A stretch of DNA of 64,000 nucleotides. It comes from Solwaraspora sp. WMMA2065. Lineage in GTDB: Bacteria; Actinomycetota; Actinomycetes; Mycobacteriales; Micromonosporaceae. The stretch spans positions 1,860,001 through 1,924,000 of the forward strand of contig NZ_CP128361.1 in NCBI RefSeq assembly GCF_030345075.1, written 5' to 3'. The notes beneath the pieces are model-generated. The model had not been told where the DNA came from, made no database searches, and saw only the letters and a list, made by a program, of their open reading frames with translations. Shown here one piece after another: positions 31,372 to 40,206 of this stretch. Position 1 is the first letter of the stretch. Every line of letters begins with the position of its first letter. The translations under genes were made by a program, and so were the position numbers.

Positions 31372-32229
31372 ATGGATCCCGATCGTCTCCCGCCCGCCTC
31401 CGACAGCCGCCGTCGGCGCCGTCCCCGACTTACGCTGGGCCTCGCCCTGCTTTCCGTCGTCGGCGTGCTCGCTCTCGCGGTGCCCGGCACGGCCAGCGCC
31501 GCACCGGCCAGCGGTGCCGTCGACGGAGCCGTCCCGGCCAGCGTCGGCGAGCCGGCCGCCACGCCGGCACCGGACACCGTCAACGTCAACGCCGTCGGTA
31601 TCGACCTGTGCGCCCAGGTGGGGTACGCCGCCGGGTTCCGGGGCAGCCCACTGGTCACTGCGGTCGCGGTGGCCATGGCGGAGTCCTCGTGCAACCCGTC
31701 GGCGGTCGGCAGCAACGGCCCCACCGCCGGATGTCCCAATGGATCACTGGACCGCGGACTCTGGCAGATCAACAACTGTTACCACCCCACCGTGACCGAC
31801 ACCTGCGCCTACGACGCCCAGTGCAACGCGAACGCCGCGTACAACATCTCCAGCGGCGGCAGCAACTGGCAGCCGTGGTCGACCTACAACAGCGGCGTGT
31901 ACGCCAACCACCTGTCCGCCGCGCAGGCGGCGGTGAACCGGCTCGGTGGCGGCGGGACGCCGGGCGGCGTGACCGGGACGATCCTGGCCAGCCCGTGGCT
32001 CAACGTCCGGGCCGGTCCCAGCACCACGTCCGCCGTCGTCGGATACACCTACTACGGCAGTACGGTGACCATCTCCTGCTACACCTTCGGTGAGTACGTC
32101 GGCGGCGGATACTGGCCGTCATCGACGTGGGACCGGATCACCGATCCGGCCACCGGTGTCACCGGATTCGCCGCAGACACCTGGATCAACACGACCCACG
32201 ACGTCAAGAGCATGGTCCCGTCCTGCTGA
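31372..32229 (+). CDS. Secreted lysozyme-like / SH3b protein
   Basis: This 285-residue protein has a signal peptide after a short basic start (PRLTLGLALLSVVGVLALAV, cleavage near ASA-AP). A lysozyme-like transglycosylase domain (about 70-195) contains AVAVAMAESSCNPSAVG and SLDRGLWQINNCYHP, where the Glu of MAES is the likely acid catalyst. A C-terminal SH3b domain follows (LNVRAGPSTTSAVVGYTYY). Paired Cys residues suggest disulphides. GGAAGGA precedes ATG 31372; a GTG lies one codon upstream. It ends before a bidirectional terminator. With the preceding gene it forms a small wall-remodelling pair. Confidence 0.85.
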   Translation: MDPDRLPPASDSRRRRRPRLTLGLALLSVVGVLALAVPGTASAAPASGAVDGAVPASVGEPAATPAPDTVNVNAVGIDLCAQVGYAAGFRGSPLVTAVAVAMAESSCNPSAVGSNGPTAGCPNGSLDRGLWQINNCYHPTVTDTCAYDAQCNANAAYNISSGGSNWQPWSTYNSGVYANHLSAAQAAVNRLGGGGTPGGVTGTILASPWLNVRAGPSTTSAVVGYTYYGSTVTISCYTFGEYVGGGYWPSSTWDRITDPATGVTGFAADTWINTTHDVKSMVPSC

Positions 32230-32264
32230 TCCGCGTCGGCGGAGGGCAGCGGTGATGACCTGGC

Positions 32265-32297
32265 GTGCTGTCCCGTGCCAGGGGCACGGGACAGCAC
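32265..32297. terminator. Bidirectional terminator hairpin
   Basis: A perfect 15-bp stem (GTGCTGTCCCGTGCC / GGCACGGGACAGCAC) with a 3-base loop lies in the 99-bp gap between the convergent lysozyme-like and SulP genes. It can serve both. Confidence 0.85.
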
Positions 32298-32328
32298 GGC
32301 GGCCGGCATCTGTGGAACGCCGGTGTGT

Positions 32329-33828
32329 CTAGTGCCCGACCTTGAGCTGCCCGGCGAGGGTGCCGTGGATCCGGGCGCTGGGCTGGTTCAGCTCGATGAT
32401 CTCGACGCTCTTGCCGCGGCTGGCGTACTTGGTGGTGATGGCGTCGAGCGCGGCCACCGACGAGGCGTCCCAGATGTGCGCATGCGTCATGTCGATGATC
32501 ACCCGGTCCGGGTCGCCGGCGTAGTCGAACTGGTAGACGAGGTCGTTGCTGGAGGCGAAGAACAGTTCGCCGTGCACCGAGTAGATCCGGGTGCTGCCGT
32601 CGGGGTCGAGCACGCTGGTGACCTCCACCATGTGTGCGACCCGGCGGGCGAAGATCACCATGGCGGCCAGGACACCGATGATCACGCCGATGGCCAGGTT
32701 GTGGGTGATCAGCACCGCGGCGACGGTGGAAACCATCACTGCGAGTTCCCCCCACGGCATCCGCTTCACGGTGGCGGGGGCGACGCTGTGCCAGTCGAAC
32801 GTCGACACCGCGACGATGATCATCACGGCGACCAGGGCGGCCATCGGGATCCGGGCGACGACGTCGCCCAGGGAGACGACCAGGATCAGCAGGAACACCC
32901 CGGACAGGAAGGTCGACAGCCGGGTACGGGCACCGGCCACCTTGACGTTGATCATCGTCTGGCCGATCATCGCGCAGCCGCCCATGCCGCCGAAGAAGCC
33001 GGTGACGATGTTCGCCACGCCCTGACCCCACGACTCGCGGGTCTTGTTCGAGTGGGTGTCGGTGATGTCGTCGACCAGCTTGGCGGTCATCAACGACTCC
33101 ATCAACCCGACCAGCGCGATCCCGACCGCGTACGGTGCGATCACCTGCAGGGTCGCCCAGGTGTACGGGATCTGCGGCACACCGAGCACGGGCAGGCTGT
33201 CCGGCAGGGATCCCTGGTCACCGACGGTCGGCACGGCGAAGCCGGCGACGACCGTGACGACGGTCAGCACGACGATCGCGACCAGCGGTGCCGGCACCGC
33301 CTTCGTCAGCCGGGGCAGCCCGACAATGATCACCAGCGCGACGACGACCATCGGATAGACCAGCCACGGCACCCCGATCAGGTAGGGCACCTGCGCGGCG
33401 AAGATCAGGATCGCGAGGGCGTTGACGAAGCCGACCATCACACTGCGCGGGACGAACCGCATCAGTCGGGCGACGCCGAGCACGGCGAGCAGCACCTGCA
33501 GCACCCCGCCGAGGATCACCGCCGCCAGCAGATAGCCGAGCCCGTGGTCGCGGGCCAACGGGGCGACGATCAACGCGATCGCGCCGGTCGCTGCGGAGAT
33601 CATCGCCGGCCGGCCACCGCAGACCGCGATGGTCACCGCCATGGTGAACGACGCGAACAGCCCGACCCGTGGGTCGACCCCGGCGAGGATGGAGAACGAG
33701 ATCGCCTCCGGGATCAACGCGAGCGCGACCACCAGGCCGGCGAGGACCTCGGTACGGAACACCTTCGGGGACAACCACGACGGGCGGGACAGACGCGGCC
33801 GCAACACCGCAGGCGAGAACGACGACAT
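32329..33828 (-). CDS. SulP-family anion transporter with STAS domain
   Basis: This 499-residue membrane protein of the SLC26/SulP family has 10-12 hydrophobic segments. It opens with [20 protein letters not shown], carries [20 protein letters not shown], and has the [20 protein letters not shown] signature. A cytoplasmic STAS domain fills the last ~100 residues ([20 protein letters not shown]). Family members carry sulfate, bicarbonate or dicarboxylates. The EAISFS and GGCAMIGQ patterns place it with the bacterial SulP group often annotated as sulfate or bicarbonate transporters. Start ATG 33828 has AAAGG upstream. It is a single gene. Confidence 0.9.
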   Translation of the reverse strand: MSSFSPAVLRPRLSRPSWLSPKVFRTEVLAGLVVALALIPEAISFSILAGVDPRVGLFASFTMAVTIAVCGGRPAMISAATGAIALIVAPLARDHGLGYLLAAVILGGVLQVLLAVLGVARLMRFVPRSVMVGFVNALAILIFAAQVPYLIGVPWLVYPMVVVALVIIVGLPRLTKAVPAPLVAIVVLTVVTVVAGFAVPTVGDQGSLPDSLPVLGVPQIPYTWATLQVIAPYAVGIALVGLMESLMTAKLVDDITDTHSNKTRESWGQGVANIVTGFFGGMGGCAMIGQTMINVKVAGARTRLSTFLSGVFLLILVVSLGDVVARIPMAALVAVMIIVAVSTFDWHSVAPATVKRMPWGELAVMVSTVAAVLITHNLAIGVIIGVLAAMVIFARRVAHMVEVTSVLDPDGSTRIYSVHGELFFASSNDLVYQFDYAGDPDRVIIDMTHAHIWDASSVAALDAITTKYASRGKSVEIIELNQPSARIHGTLAGQLKVGH

Positions 33829-34053
33829 ACAGCCTTTTCCGATCAGGGCGCGCGGCAACGCGCAGGGTCTCGCGGACGTGCCTCGGAGACAGTACCGTCG
33901 CGCGAGGGTAGACACGGGTGGTAAGTGTTCATCGTCACGACCCGACGGTTGACGTGGGCTGACACCGCACCGACCGAGAAACAAGCGCCTCGCACGTTAG
34001 AGTTCGGTCGTCGACCTGCTGCTGGGCAACGGGTGGCGAGAGGAGGACCTCAG

Positions 34054-35661
34054 GTGCCAGGAGTAGTGGAAGTCATACAACAAGTCACCACGGAGGCGGC
34101 ACGACGGCGTACCTTCGCGGTGATCTCCCACCCGGACGCCGGCAAGTCCACCATCACCGAGGCCCTCGCGTTGCACGCTCGGGCGATCAACTCCGCCGGT
34201 GCCGTGCACGGCAAGGGCGACCGCCGTGGCGTGGTCTCCGACTGGATGGCCCTGGAGCAGCAGCGCGGCATCTCGATCACCTCGGCGGCACTGCAGTTCA
34301 CCTACCGCGACACGGTGGTGAACCTGCTCGACACGCCAGGGCACGCGGACTTCTCCGAGGACACCTACCGGGTGCTGACCGCCGTCGACTGCGCGGTGAT
34401 GCTGCTCGACGCCGCCAAGGGACTGGAACCGCAGACGCTGAAGCTGTTCGAGGTGTGTCGCCACCGCCGGGTGCCGGTGATCACCTTCATCAACAAGTGG
34501 GACCGCCCTGGGCTGGAGCCGCTCGAACTGCTCGACGAGATCGAGCAACGGATCGGGCTGCGGTGCACCCCACTGACCTGGCCGGTCGGTGTCGCGGGGC
34601 AGTTCCACGGGGTGGCCGACCGGCGCAGCGGCGGCATGGTCGCGTTCACCCGTACCCCTGGCGGAGCCACCGCCGTCATCGAGGAACCACTCACCGCCGC
34701 CGAGGCCGCCCGACGCTACGGCGCCGACTGGACTCAGGCGATCGAGGAGCTGGACCTGCTCGCCGCCACCGGCGCCGAGCACGAACAGGCCGGCTTCGTC
34801 GCTGCGACCACCACACCCGTGCTGTTCGGCGCCGCAGTCACCAACGCTGGCGTACGCCAGCTCCTCGACGTGCTGGTGGACACCGCCCCCGCGCCGACGG
34901 CCCGACCGGACACCACCGGCACCCTCCGCGAGCTGGACGCTCCGTTCGCCGGATTCGTCTTCAAGACCCAGGCGAACATGAACCCGGCCCACCGCGACCA
35001 GGTGGCGTTCGTCCGGGTCTGCTCCGGCCGGTTCGAACGCGGCATGGTCGTCACCCATGCCGGCACCGGCCGCCCGTTCGCCACCAAGTACGCCCAGCAG
35101 GTCTTCGGCCGCGACCGGGACACCATCGACGAGGCGTACCCGGGCGACGTGGTCGGCCTGGTCAACGCCACCGCGCTGAGCATCGGCGACAGCCTCTACG
35201 CGCCCGGGCCGGCGGTGACGTTCCCGCCACTGCCGTCGTTCGCCCCCGAACACTTCGTCGCCGTCCGAGCCACCGACGCGTCGAAGTTCAAACGGTTCCG
35301 CCGCGGCGTCGAACAACTCGACGGCGAAGGCGTGGTCCAGGTACTGCGATCGGACCGCCGGGGCGAGCAGTCCCCGGTGCTCGCCGCCGTCGGGCCGATG
35401 CAGTTCGAGGTCGCCACCCACCGGCTGGCGACCGAGTTCGGGGTACCGACCGCGGTCGACCATCTGCCGTACACCCTGGCCCGGCGCACCGACGCGGCGA
35501 GTGTGGCCGGGTTGAACGCGGCACCCGGGGTCGAGGTGATGACCCGGGTGCGCGACGGTGAACTGCTCGCCCTGTTCCCCGACAAGTGGCGACTGTCCAC
35601 CGTGCGCAATCGCGACCCCGACCTGGTGCTGGAACCGTTGCTCGCCGATGCCGAGGGCTGA
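34054..35661 (+). CDS. prfC: Peptide chain release factor 3
   Basis: This 535-residue translational GTPase matches E. coli RF3 length (529). G1 SHPDAGKST is at residues 25-33, G2 is in GISITSAALQF, G3 is DTPGHADFSEDTYR and G4 is NKWDRPG. RF3-specific segments such as FKTQANMNPAHRDQVAFVRV and VGPMQFEVATHRL follow. It recycles RF1/RF2 from the ribosome after termination. GTG 34054 follows AGGAGG by 7 bases and gives the family N-terminus; the longer in-frame start at 33925 would add an unrelated tail. Confidence 0.95.
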   Translation: MPGVVEVIQQVTTEAARRRTFAVISHPDAGKSTITEALALHARAINSAGAVHGKGDRRGVVSDWMALEQQRGISITSAALQFTYRDTVVNLLDTPGHADFSEDTYRVLTAVDCAVMLLDAAKGLEPQTLKLFEVCRHRRVPVITFINKWDRPGLEPLELLDEIEQRIGLRCTPLTWPVGVAGQFHGVADRRSGGMVAFTRTPGGATAVIEEPLTAAEAARRYGADWTQAIEELDLLAATGAEHEQAGFVAATTTPVLFGAAVTNAGVRQLLDVLVDTAPAPTARPDTTGTLRELDAPFAGFVFKTQANMNPAHRDQVAFVRVCSGRFERGMVVTHAGTGRPFATKYAQQVFGRDRDTIDEAYPGDVVGLVNATALSIGDSLYAPGPAVTFPPLPSFAPEHFVAVRATDASKFKRFRRGVEQLDGEGVVQVLRSDRRGEQSPVLAAVGPMQFEVATHRLATEFGVPTAVDHLPYTLARRTDAASVAGLNAAPGVEVMTRVRDGELLALFPDKWRLSTVRNRDPDLVLEPLLADAEG

Positions 35662-35675
35662 CCTCCCGTGTCGCG

Positions 35676-36190
35676 TCAAGCGGCGGGCCGGGCCATGGAC
35701 CGTCGCGCGGGGACCAGGTACGTGCGGACCTCGGGGTAGCCGAGTGGCGCGGGGTTGAACTCGCACCCGAAGCCCTGGGACGCGAGGACAGCGAGCGGTG
35801 AGGTTCACCGGTCGGTACTGCTCGGCCACGTCCCAGTCAGGGCGTCTGCGGGCCACCACCGCCTTCTGGAGTTCCTTGTCCTCCGGATACCGGGTGGAGT
35901 TTCCCGGCATGTTCGGATAGTGCACAAAACTGGCGTTGCCAGCGGGCTGGTCGCCGAGGGCCTGCTGGATGACGGTAACGTCGGTCAGCTGGTGCCGCGC
36001 GATGTTGCGGCGCAGGTAGTCAGCGGTAGGGGGCACCGGTTCAAGGGCCCGGACCGTCGCGTCGGGTCAGCGTCGTTTGGTGAACAACGTGAACAGGCCG
36101 ATGTTCGCGCCGATGTCGAAGACGCAGGGCCGGGCCGGCAGGACGAACAGAGGGCCGGCCGGTGGCCGGGCGACGGCCGCCGGTATCGGA
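35676..36190 (-). pseudogene. FkbM-family methyltransferase remnant
   Basis: Read leftward, the SAM-binding motif VFDIGANIGLFTLF (about 36120-36080) is followed by an in-frame TGA (36069-36067). The same frame then continues DATVRALEPVPPTADYLRRN and ALGDQPAGNASFVHYPNMPG, classic FkbM sequence. Near 35790 the frame shifts and the C-terminal part (GFGCEFNPAPLGYPEVRTYL) follows in another frame, with the central LKIDVEGAE-type region missing. The gene has therefore suffered a nonsense change, a frameshift and a deletion. FkbM enzymes O-methylate sugars or natural products. It lies at the edge of the polysaccharide cluster. Confidence 0.75.
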
Positions 36191-36397
36191 CCGTCGAAAT
36201 TGTCCTGTCAACGACTTCCGGAGATGCCCTGGAAACCTCCGGAACCCGTGGGCCCAACCCCGTACCGCTGGTATTGGCTGTTCTCCGCCAGTCGGTGGGT
36301 GCGAACGAGCCGGATGTCAAGAACCGGGGTGGGTGCCGCCGCGCCGCTGGCGACCGGGATGATCGAGCAGGTTTCCGGAGATCTCTCGGACCGCTGC
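36191..36397. other. Unassigned segment between two pseudogenes
   Basis: This 207-bp stretch between the FkbM and MbtH remnants could contain degraded coding sequence from either gene. I recognise no domain. It looks like decayed DNA rather than a regulatory region. Confidence 0.4.
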
Positions 36398-36616
36398 TCA
36401 GCCAATGCCCGGTCGACGCAGCCCGGCGACGCTCGTTGGCCGCTGGTCGGTCCACTCCCGCTCGACCCAGGCCAGAGCGTCGGCGTGGCCGACGGGCCCC
36501 TGCACGACACGCCAACCGGAGGGCACGGCGAAGAACTCCGGTCACAGCGAATGCTGGCCCCTGTCGTTGATCAGGACCACGAAGCAGCCACTCTCGTCGT
36601 CGAGAGGATTCGTCAT
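36398..36616 (-). pseudogene. mbtH: MbtH-like protein gene with Trp-to-stop change
   Basis: The ATG at 36616 overlaps the glycosyltransferase stop (ATGA). Translation gives MTNPLDDESGCFVVLINDRG, then QHSL, TGA (36544-36542), PEFFAVPSGWRVVQGP, and EREWTDQRPTSV, to a stop at 36398. This is full-length MbtH architecture (about 72 codons). The TGA sits exactly where the family has a conserved Trp (HSLWP), so a TGG-to-TGA change is the simplest explanation. MbtH proteins are small partners of NRPS adenylation domains, yet no NRPS gene is in the window. A sequencing error is possible. Confidence 0.8.
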
Positions 36617-37869
36617 CGGGCTCCTCCTCGGCGCGGCCGACAGCCTTCCACCGTCACTCGCAGCGCCTGCTCGACCCGCTCGGCACCGACCGCGACCGAG
36701 AACACCTTGTCGTAATAGGACCGGCCAGCCTGCCCGAGCAGCTCGAGCTTCTCGCGGCCCAGGTCGCACACTTCGCGCAGCGCGGTTCCGATCGATTCCG
36801 GGTCGCCCGCCCGGGCGACGAAGCCCGCGCCGCTGTCCAAGGCGACCGTCGCGGCGTCGCCCTCGGCCGCGACGAGCAGCGCCCGACCTGCCGCAAGGAT
36901 CGCCTGCACCTTGCTCGGCATCGTGTACGCCGACATCCCACCGGGGCGCAGGCTCACGTAGTGCACGTCGGCCGCGGCCATCAGTGCGGGCATCCGGTCG
37001 CGGGGCAGTCGGCCGAGAAACCGGACGTTGGTGGCACCTGCCCGCGCCGCGCGGACACGCAGCCGGTCCTCGGTAGTGCCCGACCCGGCGATGAGACAGA
37101 CCAGCCTCGGATCGTCGATCCGGACGCACGCGTCGATCAACGGGTCGAGGCCCTGTGCCTCACCGAGCGCGCCGGCGTACGACAGCACCACCTGATCGGG
37201 ACGGATCCCGAGCTCGGCGCGCAGATCGGGGCGGCGGACCGGCACCGCCTCGTCGGCCCACATCGGAATGTGGATCAGCTTCTCCTGCGGTACGCCTCGC
37301 CCGGCGAGCAGCCCACCCGCACCGGGCGAGACGTAGGCCACCCGATCCGCGCTGCGGTACATCGCCGCGCACCAACGGGTCATCCCCCGCGCGAGACCCT
37401 GTGACAGGGGACCGTTGCCGAGGAATCCGCTCGCCACCGCACTGTCCGGCCAGATGTCCAGGACATGCAGCAGGACCGGTACCCGGTGGACGTACCGGGC
37501 ATACCACATCGGAATTGCCACCGAGATCGGCGAGTTGCCGACCCAGAGTGCGTCGAGACCGCGCAGCGCGTCGGCGCCGGAGACCAGCGCCGAACCGGCG
37601 AACGAGCCGTAGTTGACCAGTCGCCGTGCGGCGGACCGGTCATGGCTGGGGTAGAGCGCCACCCGGCGGATCCGCACGTCGCCGTCCGTCTCATCGAGCC
37701 GGCGCGCCATCCGGTAGCCGGGAGCGAGCCGGCCGGTCGGATAGTTCGGGAATCCGGTGACCACCCGCACCTCGTGCCCCCGTCGAGCGAGAGCGTGAGC
37801 GAGCCGGCCAGGCAACGCGGCCGGCCCGGGCTCGGGATCGAACCACTGGGTGAGCAGACCGATCAGCAT
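36613..37869 (-). CDS. GT4 glycosyltransferase (WbuB-like)
   Basis: This 418-residue GT-B enzyme has the N-terminal acceptor domain opening GLLTQWFDPEPGPAAL, then GFPNYPTGRL and a DIWPDSAVASGFLG segment typical of WbuB/aminosugar transferases. The nucleotide-sugar half has LSYAGALGEAQGLDPLIDA, FLGRLPRDRMPALMAAADV and PSKVQAILAAGRALL. It likely transfers an N-acetylated deoxyaminosugar to a lipid-linked intermediate. That fits the nearby UDP-L-QuiNAc/FucNAc genes. ATG 37869 is preferred to TTG 37878. It diverges from the 4,6-dehydratase gene. Confidence 0.87.
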   Translation of the reverse strand: MLIGLLTQWFDPEPGPAALPGRLAHALARRGHEVRVVTGFPNYPTGRLAPGYRMARRLDETDGDVRIRRVALYPSHDRSAARRLVNYGSFAGSALVSGADALRGLDALWVGNSPISVAIPMWYARYVHRVPVLLHVLDIWPDSAVASGFLGNGPLSQGLARGMTRWCAAMYRSADRVAYVSPGAGGLLAGRGVPQEKLIHIPMWADEAVPVRRPDLRAELGIRPDQVVLSYAGALGEAQGLDPLIDACVRIDDPRLVCLIAGSGTTEDRLRVRAARAGATNVRFLGRLPRDRMPALMAAADVHYVSLRPGGMSAYTMPSKVQAILAAGRALLVAAEGDAATVALDSGAGFVARAGDPESIGTALREVCDLGREKLELLGQAGRSYYDKVFSVAVGAERVEQALRVTVEGCRPRRGGAR

Positions 37870-37908
37870 GCAATACAACTACCAGTCGCTACGGGCTGTT
37901 TTGCCCCT

Positions 37909-37944
37909 TTTGCGGTTAATGACGACTTTGCGGTTAATGACGAC
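37909..37944. repeat. Perfect 18-bp tandem duplication in divergent promoter
   Basis: TTTGCGGTTAATGACGAC occurs twice with no gap (37909-37926, 37927-37944). It lies in the AT-richer 230-bp region between the divergent glycosyltransferase and 4,6-dehydratase genes. It could be a doubled regulator site or a replication-slippage product; only two units are present. Confidence 0.85.
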
Positions 37945-38099
37945 TCGGCCCGGGATCGCGGGCCACCGGATCATCCGAGCCTTCCTCACCTTGCCGGAAA
38001 ATGACCTCTACGCCAGTTATGTGACTATATCGTCACGTACGACGACATCCACCGTCCCCCGGGGGGTGGCCCGACGGGAGAAGCAAGACAGGGGCAGAT

Positions 38100-39158
38100 G
38101 TGGTTTCCTCGCTATCGGACCGGCGCTTCTTGATCACCGGTGGCACTGGGTCCTTCGGCCAGACGATGGTTTCCCGGTTGCTGGACGCCGGCGCCCAGGA
38201 GGTCCGGGTATTCAGCCGCGACGAGTCCAAGCAGGACGCCATGCGGCACCGACTCGCCGACGAGCGCGTCCGCTACTACGTCGGCGACATCCGGGACTAC
38301 GACAGTGTGCTCAAAGCCGTACGGGGCATGGATTTCGTCTTCCACGCCGCCGCGCTCAAGCAGGTGCCGTCGTGCGAGTTCTTCCCACTCGAAGCGGTCC
38401 GGACCAACGTCCTCGGCAGCGCCCACCTGGTGGACGCGTGTGAACGGGTCGGGGTCGAGGCGCTGGTGCTGTTGAGCACCGACAAAGCCGTCTATCCGGT
38501 CAACGCGATGGGCATGACCAAGGCGTTGATGGAGAAGGTGGCACAGGCACACGCCCGGGACAACCTGACAGCCCGGACCCGGGTCTGCTGCGTGCGGTAC
38601 GGCAACGTCATGTACTCGCGCGGCTCGGTCATCCCGCTGTTCATCGACCAGATCCGCCAGGGCAGCCTGCCGACCGTCACCGAGCCGTCGATGACCCGGT
38701 TCCTGATGTCCCTCGCCCAGTCGGTCGACCTGGTGGAACATGCGTTCCACCACGGCCGGCAGGGCGACGTCTTCATCCGTAAGGCCGACGCCTGCACCAT
38801 CGGCGACCTTGCCACCGCGTTGTGCAACCTGTTCGGCGTACCGGCCAAGTTCGACGTGCTCGGCATCCGGCACGGCGAGAAGATGTACGAGACGTTGGCC
38901 AGCCGCGAGGAGTTGTCCCACGCCGAAGACCTGGGTGAGTTCCTCCGGGTCCCGGTGGACAGCCGCGATCTCAACTACGCCCTCTACGTCGACGAGGGCG
39001 ACGTCGACAGCGGCGGGCTCACCGACTTCAATTCGCACAATGCCCGGCGGCTGACCGTGCCGCAGGTCGAGTCGCTGCTGCTCACCCTGCCGGAGGTGCG
39101 GGCACACCTCGATGCCGCCGCGAGCCCGGTCGACGCGAGCCTGGTCGGCGCGGCATGA
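38100..39158 (+). CDS. UDP-GlcNAc 4,6-dehydratase (inverting, FnlA/CapE/WbjB type)
   Basis: This 352-residue SDR of the polysaccharide-biosynthesis (CapD-like) family has NAD motif GGTGSFG at 14-20, HAAALKQVPSCEFFPLEAV, and STDKAVYP. It has MxxxK (M137/K141) in place of YxxxK, the hallmark of inverting 4,6-dehydratases. It should convert UDP-GlcNAc to a 4-keto-6-deoxy-L-hexosamine, often with C5 epimerisation, the first step to UDP-L-FucNAc or UDP-L-QuiNAc. The product is used by the next gene (ATGA overlap) and by the 2-epimerase at 50684. GTG 38100 is the predicted start after an AGGGG site. Confidence 0.88.
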   Translation: MVSSLSDRRFLITGGTGSFGQTMVSRLLDAGAQEVRVFSRDESKQDAMRHRLADERVRYYVGDIRDYDSVLKAVRGMDFVFHAAALKQVPSCEFFPLEAVRTNVLGSAHLVDACERVGVEALVLLSTDKAVYPVNAMGMTKALMEKVAQAHARDNLTARTRVCCVRYGNVMYSRGSVIPLFIDQIRQGSLPTVTEPSMTRFLMSLAQSVDLVEHAFHHGRQGDVFIRKADACTIGDLATALCNLFGVPAKFDVLGIRHGEKMYETLASREELSHAEDLGEFLRVPVDSRDLNYALYVDEGDVDSGGLTDFNSHNARRLTVPQVESLLLTLPEVRAHLDAAASPVDASLVGAA

Positions 39159-40141
39159 GCGCCCTCGCCGACGCTGGCGGGCACCTGGATCGGGTGCCGC
39201 GGCGGCGGACCGACCGACCGGGTCCCGCTCGACAGCGGGTCCTCGTCGCCGGAGCCACCGGGATGCTCGGTCACACCCTGTTGCGGGAACTCAGCGCCGA
39301 CCCGACGCTCGACGTTCACGGCACCGCCCGCGACCTGGCCGACCGCGCACCCCACTTCCCCGCGCCACTGGTCGGGCGGATCGCCAGCGACATCGACGCC
39401 TCCCGGTTCGACCAGGTCCGCCGGATCGTCGACGAGCTCCGGCCGGACGTGGTCGTCAACTGTGTCGGGGTGATCAAGCAACGCCCCGACGTGCAGGACG
39501 CCACGCACACCGTCACCCTGAACGCTCTCTTCCCGCATATGTTGGCGCAGACCTGCGGCCAGATCGGCAGCCGGCTGGTCCACGTCAGCACCGACTGTGT
39601 CTTCTCCGGACGCCAGGGCGGCTACGTCGAGGAGGACCTGCCCGACCCACCGGACCTCTACGGACGGTCCAAGCTGCTGGGCGAGGTCACCGGCGAAGGA
39701 ACGCTCACACTGCGTACCTCGATCATCGGTCACGAGCTGACCAGCAACCGGTCGTTGGTGGACTGGTTTCTGTCTCGCCCCGGTGGCGTCAAGGGCTGGA
39801 CCAGGGCGATCTACACCGGCGTGACGACCGTCGAGTTCGCCCGGCTGCTGCGGACCGTGGTGCTGCCCCGGACCGATCTCACCGGGTTGTACCACCTGGC
39901 CGCCGAGCCGATCTCAAAGTACGACCTGCTCCGGTTGATCGCCGAGGTGTACCGGTGGCCAGGTGACATCGTGCCGGACGACGGGTTCGCCTGTGACCGG
40001 TCGATGCGCGCCGACCGGCTGGCCGACGTCACCGGGTACCGTCCGCCCTCCTGGCCGGAGATGGTCCGGTCGCTGTACGCCGCCCGGGCCCGCTGGGCCG
40101 GCGCCCCGGCCGAGGTGGACCGGCGACACCTCGTGGTCTGA
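39155..40141 (+). CDS. RmlD-like sugar-nucleotide reductase
   Basis: This 328-residue RmlD/substrate-binding SDR has the nucleotide motif GATGMLGHTLL (after a ~28-residue Arg/Pro-rich tail), HVSTDCVFSGRQGGYVEEDL, YGRSKLLGE with the YxxxK pair, and GLYHLAAEPISKYDLL. In the UDP-L-QuiNAc route the RmlD-like enzyme (QnlA/WbvR type) reduces the 4-keto sugar, and the fusion-free length fits that group. The ATG overlaps the dehydratase stop by 4 bp. Which epimer is produced (L-Rha2NAc/L-QuiNAc or L-FucNAc line) cannot be decided here. It is followed by the polymerase gene. Confidence 0.85.
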   Translation: MSALADAGGHLDRVPRRRTDRPGPARQRVLVAGATGMLGHTLLRELSADPTLDVHGTARDLADRAPHFPAPLVGRIASDIDASRFDQVRRIVDELRPDVVVNCVGVIKQRPDVQDATHTVTLNALFPHMLAQTCGQIGSRLVHVSTDCVFSGRQGGYVEEDLPDPPDLYGRSKLLGEVTGEGTLTLRTSIIGHELTSNRSLVDWFLSRPGGVKGWTRAIYTGVTTVEFARLLRTVVLPRTDLTGLYHLAAEPISKYDLLRLIAEVYRWPGDIVPDDGFACDRSMRADRLADVTGYRPPSWPEMVRSLYAARARWAGAPAEVDRRHLVV

Positions 40142-40206
40142 CGTGCCGGACCGACAGACAGACCGCTCGGGTTCACCCCGGCCCACCGCAAGCCGAAGGA
40201 CGACAC

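Noticed and set aside
33997-36036. 679-codon leftward open frame
   Set aside because: Most of it is antisense to prfC. Only its first ~80 codons show real FkbM homology, annotated as part of a pseudogene.
36542-36544. TGA in mbtH as a selenocysteine or recoded Trp codon
   Set aside because: MbtH proteins are not selenoproteins, no insertion-element-like stem was noted after it, and no other in-frame TGA readthrough is seen in the window.
37909-37944. CRISPR array start
   Set aside because: Only two 18-bp units are present with no spacers between them, and no cas genes are nearby.
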